From: Gordius sp. MW1
Taxonomy: Eukaryota; Nematomorpha; Gordioida; Gordea; Gordiidae
Direction: 5' to 3'
Length of the DNA stretch: 64,000 bases
NCBI GenBank assembly: GCA_964036665.1
Contig: OZ038526.1
Span: forward strand, 32,302,001-32,366,000
Shown: piece by piece, positions 11,650 through 32,791 of the stretch
Layout of the letters: each line of letters begins with the position of its first letter
How positions within the stretch are numbered: the first letter of the stretch is position 1
The notes under the pieces: model-generated
What the model was told of the DNA's origin: nothing
Database searches by the model: none
Seen by the model: the letters and a program-made list of their open reading frames with translations, nothing else
Translations under genes and position numbers: made by a program

Positions 11650-11960
11650 TATATTTAAGCGAGGGATCTTGTCATAAATTTTCTCGAAGTCGATAGGTTT
11701 TCTTCTTCTTTCTCCATATTTATCCATCATTTTTCTAATGCGAAGATGGGTCGATTATGAATATGTCGGTCACAAATCCGAAGTTGTTCGTCTATATTTC
11801 TACTTCGTTCATCAGCGTTGTTACTAATATCCATTCAATAAATTTCAATGAGTGGCAAGGTAGCTGAATACCTATGTGATTGCCACAGTAGAGCGTCTCC
11901 TTTGCCTTTGAATAAGGGTATAATCGTGATTGCTGTCCATTGATTAGTAATCATGCTTTA

Positions 11961-13438
11961 TGATCGTATTACAATTAGTAAAACGACAGGAATCTAGGTG
12001 GCGAATACCAATAAAAATGATTCAACAAGTTTTATTGAAATTAAGTAGGTAAGAGGAATACAGGTGGCGAACCTCAATAATAAAGATATCAGTACAATAC
12101 GATCGGAGGGTTATAGATCAATATAAACTCTAGTGACACTGGGGGAGTTTGGATACCTTGTTCCAACGAAAAAGGGTTTATCTGTTTTAAGAAGCCAAAA
12201 TTAAATAAACCACCTTTTAAACACAAAGTTTCCTGAACTGCACGTCTCATGCAAATCACAAATTTGCATAAGGTTGTACTTCAGGTTAAGCCTTTTTGCG
12301 CAATTACATCACTTTTCAAATTCATTTAAGTCAGTACTTGGTTTCACATTTTAAACAGACGATAATTTAAAACTAAATAAATTGCTTTGTTTCCTAATTT
12401 AAAAAAAACTCAATAAATTATATAATTAAAAAATCCTATTATAATATATTAGTTGTGACTCGTTCTTCTCGGCATCTTTGATTCCATAGGAATTCCATGG
12501 GCTCGCTTTTTATTTTTGCATTTTGTTGTTCATATGTTTTCTAGCTTCAACCTCCCAAAAGAGTTGGCTCAATATCGGAAGGGGAAAAGCTTTCATAACT
12601 ATTTAAAAGATCAATGACATCAATAGGACTCTTGTTAGTGTTGCGTTGATAGAATTAATTTCCTTAGTTTTTGAGAGTTAGTTATAAAAAGTGTAAATTT
12701 ATTGCACTGTATCTATAATATTCTTAGTTTTAGTTTTTGTAATGGCAACATTTTTCTAAATTATAATGTCTAACTAAATCTATAATAGCAATAGCACCAA
12801 AAGGAGGAAATACCAAAATAATAACAAGCATCTTAGAATCCTTGTTTAATCTAAATTTTATAACCCTAAAAAATGCCAATTGTACTCGAATATAAAGACG
12901 TTATAGCTTTATATTTTTTTTAGAAGATGTCAAGGCTTGAAGCGAAATTTGCTCACCTTTATATTTTAAAGTCCTAACCGGTTCTGAATACCCGGGGCCG
13001 TAATGGCTCTTTCCGGTCTCAAACCTACTCAATTAGCTAACTGTAAATTATTTCATTTAACTACCAGATCTATTCGTTATTATACATTGTACATTCAATC
13101 CATTATGGTGCATATAGCCTACCGATTTTATACAAAGAAATCTACTAGTAATATATTGCTTTTGACCTTTTATATTTTTTGTAATTGAGTACAAGTGCTG
13201 TTAGGCCCTCCACTAATCATATTTCTTAATGTTGCAGGTCAAATTTTACAATTAAAATCGCTATCGCTAACTTGGAATTTACTGCATGTAATTTACATTT
13301 GCTTTAAAGAACCTTTCCTGGTGCATACATTAATAATCAATTCAATCATACCTGCAATGCCGGTACCCGCGTTTTTGAATTTATAAATTTTTTAATTTTG
13401 ATTAAACAAATTTATGATCTAATATATTAATTTTGTAG
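11961..13438. other. AT-rich region upstream of the first recognised Mcm2 exon
   Basis: Mcm2 transcription and its first coding exon should lie here, but I could not fix an ATG exon with matching phase. 11985-12100 contains an imperfect direct repeat (AGGAATCTAGGTGGCGAATACC / AGGAATACAGGTGGCGAACC). Open frames at 13003-13188 and 13195-13386 have no recognisable content. Confidence 0.35.
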
Positions 13439-23956
<10,518 letters not shown>

Positions 23957-24370
23957 TGCCGAATAATCATATTTTTTCGTTATTTTATAAATTATATTTT
24001 ATACAAAGAACTATTTGTACAAGCCTAAACTTTATACTCTATCAAAATGTAAATTTATATTATGAAAATGTACATTTATCTTTTAATGTATTTTACTTCT
24101 AAAAATATTTTCTATAATAAAATCAGGTTTGTAAAGTTATATACAAAAATATGCCTAGAAGTTTTTTCTTTATAAATTTAACTAACTCAATGTCTTTAAA
24201 TTTTTTTTTATTTACTTCATTGTGATAAGGGCCATTCCATGACAAATCAAAACGTTTTCGACCGACTCATTCAGATCAGGATAATTTTTGGTGAGGGTGT
24301 AGGCCTCATTTATTAAAGTAATTTCTCAAAATTCAAGCCATTTTGGGCCAATACTTTTTAAGTTATGAGG
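23957..24370. other. Mcm2 3' flank
   Basis: A likely polyadenylation signal AATAAAA lies at about 24116-24122, 160 bp after the Mcm2 stop. Beyond it, 24230-24370 (GGGCCATTCCATGAC...) looks like part of another dispersed repeat that continues past the nest at 37575. Confidence 0.45.
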
Positions 24371-24926
24371 GTTTTAAGCAGGGGTTTGTCCCGAACCGGG
24401 TAAAACCCGATGTTTTACAGAACTCGAACCCATTTTTAAATATACCCTTAAAACCCGAACCCGATGAATACAAATAAGGGTTCGAGTTTTTAATTCAAAA
24501 ATATATTGTGAATTGAATCCCCTGCAAATCCGCTCTCCTACGTCCTCGTCGTGCAGGGGGGACAATAGATTATAATATCTGGCTAAAGGAGAAACGGTCC
24601 GTGTTGCTCAGAAAGAATGCTGAAAATGTTAAAGTTCCACGGCTCCTGACCTTTCCATACTTGGATTCGTTTATATAGAAAGGTTTCAAAAGGATGGTCA
24701 TTTAGAACTCACCCTTTGAAGGAAAACGACTCAAACCCCTGTGATCTGGGGTCAGAATATAATCTCCGCTCCTCGCGAGTCGTACAAACCGACGAAGAGG
24801 TTGGAGCCAGGAAGGGCATCCGGCTGTAAAAACTGCTCCAACCTCCTATGAATACAAAGGCAAATGGGCGGGGTACAGCCCTAAGTATCCCGTGGGTTAA
24901 CTCATCGACCTACGTCAAAAAGAAAG

Positions 24927-25399
24927 ATGAGGATCCAGGCCAAATCGTTTTGGGAACCCCGCAAGGATTTTCTCCTCATGATGGTCATCGACTTGAAAAT
25001 ATTCGAGGAGGCCGGCCTAAAGGCGACGCTAAGGGTTGCAACCTGGAACATTGGGAGCATGACGGGAAGAGCGGGCGAGGTAGTGGAAGCACTTAATTGG
25101 AGAAGGATAGATATATGCTGCATACAGGAGATAAGGTGGAAAGGAGAAGGTGCTAGGATGATGGGAGCCATTGGTGCGCGGTATAAATTCTACTGGCAAG
25201 GGCACAAGGATGGAAAAGCTGGTATAGGGATACTTATCGCTGAGAAATGGGTGGACAAAGTTATCGATGTCAAGCGATGTAACGACAGGATCATAGCTAT
25301 TAAGATGGCGATGAGAGAAAGGCTATACAACGTTATATCGGCCTACGCTCCTCAAGTAGGAAGAAGCGATGAAGAGAAAGACATTTTCTGGAATGTCTG
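24927..25399 (+). pseudogene. LINE endonuclease, N-terminal part
   Basis: The AP-endonuclease-like domain is clear: LRVATWNIGSMTGRAGEV near residue 35, CCIQEIRWKGEGARM with the catalytic glutamate near 67, then GIGILIAEKW and NVISAYAPQVGRSDEEKDIFW near the end. The frame breaks at 25397, just before the hAT element enters at 25418. The remainder of the domain resumes at 34689 (RPRESIILGGDLNGHVG, with the catalytic DxN, then GTLKSTVDYMMV), which joins smoothly when the insert and one TSD copy are ignored. Confidence 0.85.
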
Positions 25400-25644
25400 A
25401 AGGAAATTACTTCCCACTAGTGCTATCAACATTGTTAAAAAAATCGAACGCGTTCAGCGTTCATTGACAAAAAATCGAACGCGTTCCCGTTCACGTTCGT
25501 TTAAAAAAAAAGGAAGGCATTCACTTGCGTTAACGCGTTCACGAACGTTCAAAATTTTATGATAAATTTTTTAAAATTTAATTTAATATAAATAAATGTC
25601 TTATATTTTTTAATACAATAAATAGCCATGATAAAAATATACGC

Positions 25645-25770
25645 CCTTCGGGCGTAACTGGGGGCTTCGCCCCCAGACCCCCTTGGGGGCTTCGCCCCCA
25701 AACCCCCTGCTGGGGGCTCCGCCCCCAAACCCCCATCTCCTGGGGGCTCCGCCCCCAGACCCCCGGAGAA
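25645..25770. repeat. Cluster of GC-rich hairpins
   Basis: Four near-perfect palindromes lie in tandem: a CGCCCTTCGGGCG stem, then GGGGGCTTCGCCCCC twice and GGGGGCTCCGCCCCC twice, separated by AGACCCCC or AAACCCCC spacers. The loops are TTCG or TCCG-like. In an otherwise AT-rich window this stands out sharply. A single related hairpin closes copy B at 44890-44920. Confidence 0.9.
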
Positions 25771-27392
25771 GGGGGAGATGGGAAGGGGGGGGGAAGGGAA
25801 GAGGGGACGACTGATCTATTCTACGTATAAATGTAGCTTATTTGCTATGCAATTTATGGGCGAGAAAGGTGAGAAGGGGCGAGAATGCCTATAGGGGGGT
25901 ATTAAAGGCAAAAGAATTGGACTGACGGGCATAGGTAGGTATCAATGTTAGCCAAAAAAACGTAAAATTTTATTTTGATTTACAATTTGACGAAGCGGGA
26001 AAATATAAATGAGTTAAGTGTATAAATGTCGGCTGGATAAAGTATATAAATATCATCTTTATTTTTTTTTTTTTTAAATGAAATTAGGTTAAACATTTTA
26101 GGTTAGGAGGGTGAAGGGGCTAAAATGTAACTCTTGGAGGAAGCTTTATTGAAATTTTTTGTCATTTAGTGGGGGGGGACTAGTTTTGCCTGGGTTTTGC
26201 TTGGTCGACCTTTAGTTCAAATAAGAAAACCCCCCTAAATGACGAAAATAAAATTTTTCAATGAAAAAACCCGTAAAAATTAAAAATTGTAGGTTTGGCC
26301 CCCCCCCCTGATTGAAATTTTAAACGTTTCGCCTCCCCCCCAAACCAAAACCTGGCTACGTCCATGTCCCTGTCTGATCAATTAAATTTCATTTTTGATA
26401 AACATATTTTTACGAAAAAATGTTTTTTAAAAGTGTACTGAATTATAGAGTTAGACGTCATTTATAATAGGTTCATATGGAAAACATAACATTATACAAA
26501 GACATTTGGAATATATTAAAAATGTATTTAAAAAGGAGAGATTAATGTTTATTACATGAAAGATTAAATTATTGAAGGAGAGATTAATGTTTATTAAATG
26601 ATAAAAGAGGCGTTAAATAACAGAGATTAGATAAGGTATATACATAAGAAGTGGGGTCAGCATAAGGAGGCTGGATTATTACCAAAAGTTCCGAGAAGAT
26701 TGAATACATTAAAATATAAAGCTAGAAAAAATGCAACCATTTCATTTTTAAGTTAAACTGTTTGAACCAAAACAAAATCTAGTGGAACGTTATTGTAAGT
26801 AAAGGAAACCTTTAAATTAGTATGCCCTAATTCGCAGTTAATTAAATTAAAGATTAATTTTCTAATTTAAAAGATTTAAAAATAAATAGCCCTATAAATA
26901 TTTGAGTGATATAAACAGCTGACTTGGCGCTCTAAGTGTATTTGCCTGAAGTGAGGGGGAATAGAAGAGTAACTACCTCCTTCCCCCCCTTTCCCTCCGT
27001 TAAAACTAAACGCGCACACTATCCCCCCTTTCCCTCCGTTAATTTGCCAAAAGCATATAAAAATCAATAATAATAAAAAGGGGTTGAGGGATGATCTCCT
27101 CCACTCCCGCCCCCTAATAATACCAACTCAGCGGTGGAAGGGTAAGATAGGGAGGGGTAGGGGTTTAACGTATAATCAATATAAAAATAAAAAACTCGCT
27201 ACGTAATTCAGAGGTAATTTTTATTTAGTATGGTTAGTAATAATGGAAAACTTTGTTAAAAATAGTAATTAATTTAGGCGTCCTGTTACGTCTGCGCATC
27301 TAAAAATGGCACAATTACCAGCGATATGCAATAACGCGCATCTAAAAATGATAAAATTTAAAAACTTACTTTTGGTTAAGGTAAAATGTTAT

Positions 27393-27811
27393 TAAATTGG
27401 GATAATTCCTATTGTAGCTTATAATAAAAAATTGCATAGAAATTATTAAAAATTTTTACATAGAAATTAATGGGAAATAATAATAAAAATTAAAAAAATC
27501 CTTACGACGAAACTATCAGCGACATGCAATAGCTCCGCTATTGCCTGTTACGACCGCGCATCTAAAACTGTCACAGGTATCATAAAGATATATCAAAAAA
27601 TTTAATTGGGATAATTCCTATTGTAGCTTATAATAAAAAATTGCATAGAAATTATTAAAAAATTTTACATAGAAATTAATGGGAAATAATAATAAAAATT
27701 AAAAAAATCCTTACGACGAAACTATCAGCGACATGCAATAGCTCCGCTATTGCCTGTTACGACCGCGCATCTAAAACTGTCACAGGTATCATAAAGATAT
27801 ATCAAAAAATT
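27393..27811. repeat. 209-bp tandem duplication
   Basis: The unit from AATTGGGATAATTCC to ATATATCAAAAAATTT occurs twice head to tail (period 209 bp) with almost no differences, which means recent duplication. It includes the block GACATGCAATAGCTCCGC and GTTACGACCGCGCATC, which also occurs near 44215-44275 in copy B. Confidence 0.9.
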
Positions 27812-27889
27812 TACATGTGCTAAATTGTTCCATTGGTCAGTACCAAAAGACAATCTATTAATACATAAGAGTCAAAAAAAACGCAAAAA

Positions 27890-28850
27890 AATTTTCAATT
27901 CACACTTTGGCCAATGGTCATTTTTTCCATTGGTCACTACCAGCAGATACTCTATAAGTCAATGTTAGCGAAAAAAAGGAGAAAAAAAAATTTCACTTCA
28001 CACTTTGGCCAACGGTCATTTTTTTACAGTGGTCAGTAGCCAGCGGACGGCCAAAAAGTCATAATAGCAATGGTAGTAACAGGAACAATCATAATAGTCG
28101 AAAAAAAACGAAAAAATAAACTTGGATTCACATTTTGGCCAATGGTCATTTTTTCATCGGTCAGCAGCCAGTACACGTTAAAAGTCGATATAAATACATA
28201 AGAGTCAAAACAATAATAAAAAAAAAATTTCGATTCACACTTTGGCCAATGGTCATTTTTTTGCATTAGTCAGCAGCCAGGACACGGTAAAAGTGGATAT
28301 AAATTCATAATAATCAAAAAAAAACGAAAAAAAAATTTTCGAATCACATTTTGGCCAATGGTCATTTTTTTCATTGGTCAGCACCCAACGGAGGGCCAAA
28401 AAGTCATAATAGCATCGGTAGTAACAGGAACAATCATAATAATCAAAAAAAACGAAAAAAAAATTTTCGAATCACATTTTGGCCAATGGTCATTTTTTTC
28501 CATCGGTCAGCACCCAACGGACGGCCAAAAAGTCATAATAGCAATGGTAGTAACAGGAACAATCATAATAATCAAAAAAAAACGAAAAAATAAACTTGGA
28601 TTCACATTTTGGCCAATGGTCATTTTTTTCCATCGGTCAGCACCCAACGGAGGGCCAAAAAGTCATAATAGCAATGGTAGTAACAGGAACAATCATAATA
28701 GTCGAAAAAAACGAAAAAATAAACTTAGATTCACATTTTGGCCAATGGTCATTTTTGTCCATCGGTCAGCACTCAACGGACGGCCAAAAAGTCATAATAA
28801 CATTGGTAGTAACAGGAACAATCATAATAGTCAAAAAAAAACCCGGGATT
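27890..28850. repeat. Minisatellite with units of about 100-130 bp
   Basis: About eight units carry TTTGGCCAATGGTCATTTTT, then a GGTCAGCACCCAACGGACGG block, then AGTCATAATAGCAATGGTAG and GGAACAATCATAATA. Unit spacing is uneven, because poly(A/T) stretches and an internal block vary. Apparently open frames across it are repeat artefacts. Inverted relatives of the same unit occur at 43690-44180. Confidence 0.9.
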
Positions 28851-29522
28851 CGAACCCAAAAACTGGTTAAATTAACAAAAATTAAAAGTAAACAAAACAA
28901 GACACCGAATGCAAGACACCGAACAAGACAAGACACCGAATGCAAGACACCGAATAGGGGGACAAACAAAATGGAAAGTGATCCCATAAATTGCATAGCA
29001 ATTAAAAATGATAGTTTTATTTCGACAATATTATTATAAATCAATATAATTTAATAGAGCGAATATAAAAATTATTTATAAAATTTTTTTTTATTGATTT
29101 TTAATAATTGTTTCTCAAAATTCTCGTCTGATAAGCAGGAACACTCGCTCCACAGGGGCAGATGAGGGGATTGGAGTATTATACTTAAGAAACAAATTTT
29201 TTAAAGGAGGAAATTTATTAAAAACATTTAATGTTTTGTCCCTCGCTTCAAAAAATTGCGACAAAATATCACCCTCCAATCCCCCCTCTACTTCCTCGTT
29301 ACAAAAATGATATTTCGGAATTGACGGCTCTTATCATTTCTATGGGTTTCAATCCCTTTTTTCAATAACACTAAAAGACTCTCGAAGTTTAATCCAAGGG
29401 CATTGAAGCTTGAACATTAAATGTATAATGGCCGAAAGAAGATATTGATCTTCATATATATGTTGAAATCTTTAAAAAAAAGAAAATATATGCAATTAAT
29501 TTGATAGTAATAGGTTTATTAC

Positions 29523-30644
29523 TAGTGTTTCGATCTCGTCTCGGTCTCGAAAACAAAATCTCGTCTCGGGAGCGATTAAGAAAATCTCGTCTAGGTCTAG
29601 AAAAATCTCGGTCTCGTCTCGACGAGAATTCTCGTCTCGACTTTAAAAAAAAATATATTCGGAATAAAAATTTCTCCTGTTTTATTAAAAATATAAATAA
29701 GTGTTCAAAAATCCAAATGGCAAATTTTATATTTTTCGAAAAACTTTAATACACAAACTTTTTAAAGATTTAGCGGGACACGACATCTCATTGACAATAA
29801 AAAGATATGAATTAACTCATAAAGATAACATTTTCTATAAAAAGTGCAGACTAAAAAAACTATAAATAAATTTGAAATATAAAAAATTAAATTTTATTGT
29901 TCTAGCAAATTATAATATTTGTATTAAATTCACTGTGTCTGTCAACTATAAATGGACTTCGAAAATTATAAGTTCGCTTATAGTTGATTTAGTTGCATAA
30001 TTAAGCAAAATGAGACCTTTAATAACCTTTGCTAATGCTTCAAAGTAGACCTTAACATATTAAAGGCAAATGTTTAAGTCCATTAATATAGCCATCATTA
30101 ATTATAGCCCATAGTGTTTATTGCATGTTTACTATAGGGCTATAAACCACAAAGTGCGAGTGACATTTAATGATGTTATTATTATTTACAGAATTGATAA
30201 CTAGTTGCACAAATTAAAACGTTGTAAAAACAACAATAAAAGCAGCATTATTATAGAATTAAGAACATAAGGTTTAAACTTTAAATTAATGAATACGCAT
30301 TTAAATGTATGACAAAAATCAACCATACTTAGGTAAATGATTGCCAAATTTTAATTTTTTTGCAATTTATATAATATTAACTACACTTGGGATTTTTTTT
30401 AGTATCAAATATATTCCATACATATTGATTTACACTTAATACCTTAAATGTAAATTAAAATACACAATAATTTACTAAAATCTAACGATCAATAAAAAGT
30501 CGAGATCTCGCCGAGAAAATCTCGTCTCGTCTCGACCTCAAAATTCTCGTCTCGATCTCGACTCCATTTTTCAAATTCTCGTCTCGTCTCGTCTCGGTTT
30601 TTCGAGACGAGACGAGACCGAGATTTTTCTCGGTTGCATCACTA
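29523..30644. mobile_element. hAT MITE with GAGACGAGAC subterminal arrays, copy 1, exact TSD
   Basis: It runs TAGTGTTTCG to TGCATCACTA, flanked by TTTATTAC at 29515-29522 and 30645-30652. Each end carries dense CTCGTCTCG/CGAGACGAG repeats for 100-150 bp. The interior is AT-rich with no coding. Copy 2 (39027-40183) is nearly the same length in the opposite orientation. Confidence 0.9.
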
Positions 30645-30937
30645 TTTATTACCTTTTATCCCATTTAATACAGCGTCAATCAATGGTTGACCATAGGCTA
30701 GTAATTTTTTTTAATTTCACAAAAACTATTGTTATTGTTGGGGTCAAATAACCCAAATGCATATTTTCCTCACTTTCTAAAATAGTGAGAGCGGTAGCAA
30801 CAGGTTCCATGATCTGTTTTAATATTTAAAATTTATTATAATTGTCGTGTACCCATACACGAAGAATGAAATTAGCGTATCCAGAGATACGATGATGAAG
30901 ATGTCTTCCCACACACCCCCCCCCCCCCTCATCTCAT

Positions 30938-32791
30938 CTTATTCAAAAATTAAAGTTAAGAGTTCAACACGCGGTACAATCTTTTGATCTTACACGTTGT
31001 ACACTCATAGCGTAGACCATTATTCTTTTACATTTAATTTCTAGTACGCGTATACCCCCCCCCCCCGACGCGCTGATACGTATTTGTTATTTTTCTTACG
31101 CGTGAGTGATTTTCGATATACGCATCTTATCGTATGCGATTTTGACATTGCGATCTTTGAATTATATATATTTTCTTGGTTGTGATTATATTAATGCCAT
31201 GTAATAAAGACAGTTGAGAAATATTTCTGCGTACGCGCGTGAGCCTGTTCGCGGCCCGGCCATCCCCCAATAATTTATCGTTTTACGGCCCAATTTTCCT
31301 TTAAGTTCCCCCAATTAATTCCTAATAACTCTTCCCTTCTGGACCTTCTTATTTAAATCGTATTCCTTTTCGCACGAATACTTTTCCTTTTAAAAGTCGA
31401 AGACTTAATGTATTTTCGATAGAGTTCTAAGAGCTCAGTGCAACTATCAAGGCGGCGTTATTAACATTATAAATTTCAAACATCTGGCATCGAATACCAA
31501 CTCTGGCCTTTGCTCACACGACGACTGATATATGTAAAAATCAGAGATAAAAAGGCAACGTCATGACTAACGGATTTTTCTTCCAGCTCTGTGACTCACC
31601 TAGCAACAGCCTTGACAAAACTTATAATTAATATAGATTGTAAACTGCTATCTTGAAAATTATCCTTTCTTGCCCACGAGCAGACTGTCAAATACTAGTC
31701 AAAGAAACTGCGGGGGGGGGGGGGAATTTTAATATTGGTTAACAATATAATTTTCATATAATAAATATATGTAAATAAATCAAGTGTATAATTCTGTCTT
31801 ACAATAATATTTTAGCGGATTAAGAATTTAGGCCTTGAGAATTAGTTAGGGATGATTCTGCATAATTGATATTTTGAATAAAATCAGTTTCGGGATCTTC
31901 ATTCGTTCGAAGAATTCCGCCATATGTTCTCAGACATATTGGAATTTCCACTGAATTATGTTTGCGGTTTAAATTTGGTAGCCAATTGTTCGAAGGAATT
32001 GTTTTCTTCCTCCGTCTCCCAATATTTCCGAATCATGGATTGGTTCGATTGTTTTAGTAGAATAATCTTATCCGATATCCCTGCGCTGTGACGGTTGTTC
32101 ATGGCAAACGGGATTGGAATAATTTTATTCAATATCCCTGCACTGTGACGATTTTTCATGGCAAACGGGATGTTCCTGGAATAATTTTATCCGAATAATT
32201 TTATCCATTCCATTCAGAAGAAGGGGGGGGGGGGCGGCAATTTGAATTCCAAATTAATTTTTCTGTATAAATTATTTCCTTTTTCGTTTTGTAGAATAAT
32301 TCCTGGTTTCCTCCATCGGGCGTGAGTAGAATATCTGACACCAAATATCGTATTCGTGCGAAAAGGAATACGATTTAAATAAGAAGGTCCAGAAGGGAAG
32401 AGTTATTAGGAATTAATTGGGGGAACTTAAAGGAAAATTGGGCCGTAAAACGATAAATTATTGGGGGATGGCCGGGCCGCGAACAGGCTCACGCGCGTAC
32501 GCAGAAATATTTCTCAACTGTCTTTATTACATGGCATTAATATAATCACAACCAAGAAAATATATATAATTCAAAGATCGCAATGTCAAAATCGCATACG
32601 ATAAGATGCGTATATCGAAAATCACTCACGCGTAAGAAAAATAACAAATACGTATCAGCGCGTCGGGGGGGGGGTATACGCGTACTAGAAATTAAATGTA
32701 AAAGAATAATGGTCTACGCTATGAGTGTACAACGTGTAAGATCAAAAGATTGTACCGCGTGTTGAACTCTTAACTTTAATTTTTGAATAAG
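30938..32791. mobile_element. Element with about 440-bp terminal inverted repeats
   Basis: 30938-31381 and 32350-32791 are almost identical inverted copies, starting CTTATTCAAAAATTAAAG and differing mainly in the length of a C/G run. The spacer of about 970 bp holds a short tandem repeat near 32030-32180 and the frame 31956-32159, with no recognised domain. No target-site duplication is evident. It sits within the hAT transposase relic, whose halves continue on both sides. It could be a foldback-type transposon; the class is not determined. Confidence 0.75.

Larger units (their letters stand above)
9420..11960 (-). pseudogene. Decayed non-LTR retrotransposon reverse transcriptase, split by a Tigger element
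   Basis: On the minus strand, 11660-11960 reads as a damaged reverse transcriptase: IPLFKGKGDA, then HSLK, EWILVTT, then DFEKIYDKIP-like sequence in shifting frames. It is cut at that point by the Tigger copy 10059-11649. The other side (9880-10056) resumes with a diverged thumb-like segment, and 9420-9720 reads like the C-terminal region of RTE-type LINE proteins (FKYLGS, then KSKLYKS-like, then AITIYGDENA). Stops and frameshifts are frequent. It is a different, older family from the LINE at 24519-37328. Confidence 0.55.
25634..29003 (-). mobile_element. Helentron-like (HINE/DINE-1-like) non-autonomous element, copy A
   Basis: Read on the minus strand, it starts AATTGCTATGCAATTTATGGG, continues through a minisatellite of roughly 100-130-bp units (27890-28840) and a 209-bp tandem duplication, and ends in a cluster of GC hairpins followed by GTATATTT. 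It lies between T residues with no target-site duplication or terminal inverted repeat. A 5' palindromic start, central tandem repeats, 3' hairpins and T|T insertion are traits of Helentron-derived elements. Copy B at 43461-44928 has the same start, the same repeat unit and the same end. No Rep/helicase coding remains, so the class is an inference. Confidence 0.55.

Noticed and set aside
13003-13386. Candidate first exons of Mcm2
   Set aside because: Frames do not show an Mcm2-like acidic or SP-rich N terminus, and no donor with phase matching 13439 was found.
24848-25096. 82-codon frame at the LINE start
   Set aside because: Overlaps the endonuclease in another frame; composition follows the LINE coding frame.
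27890-28850. Possible CRISPR-like array of direct repeats
   Set aside because: Repeats have uneven spacing, no unique equal-length spacers, and the genome is animal nuclear DNA; it is a transposon minisatellite.
28033-29044. Several overlapping open frames of 77-170 codons on both strands
   Set aside because: They run through the 100-130-bp minisatellite; the translated repeats (HFGQWSFF, GTIIII) follow the DNA period and have no domain.
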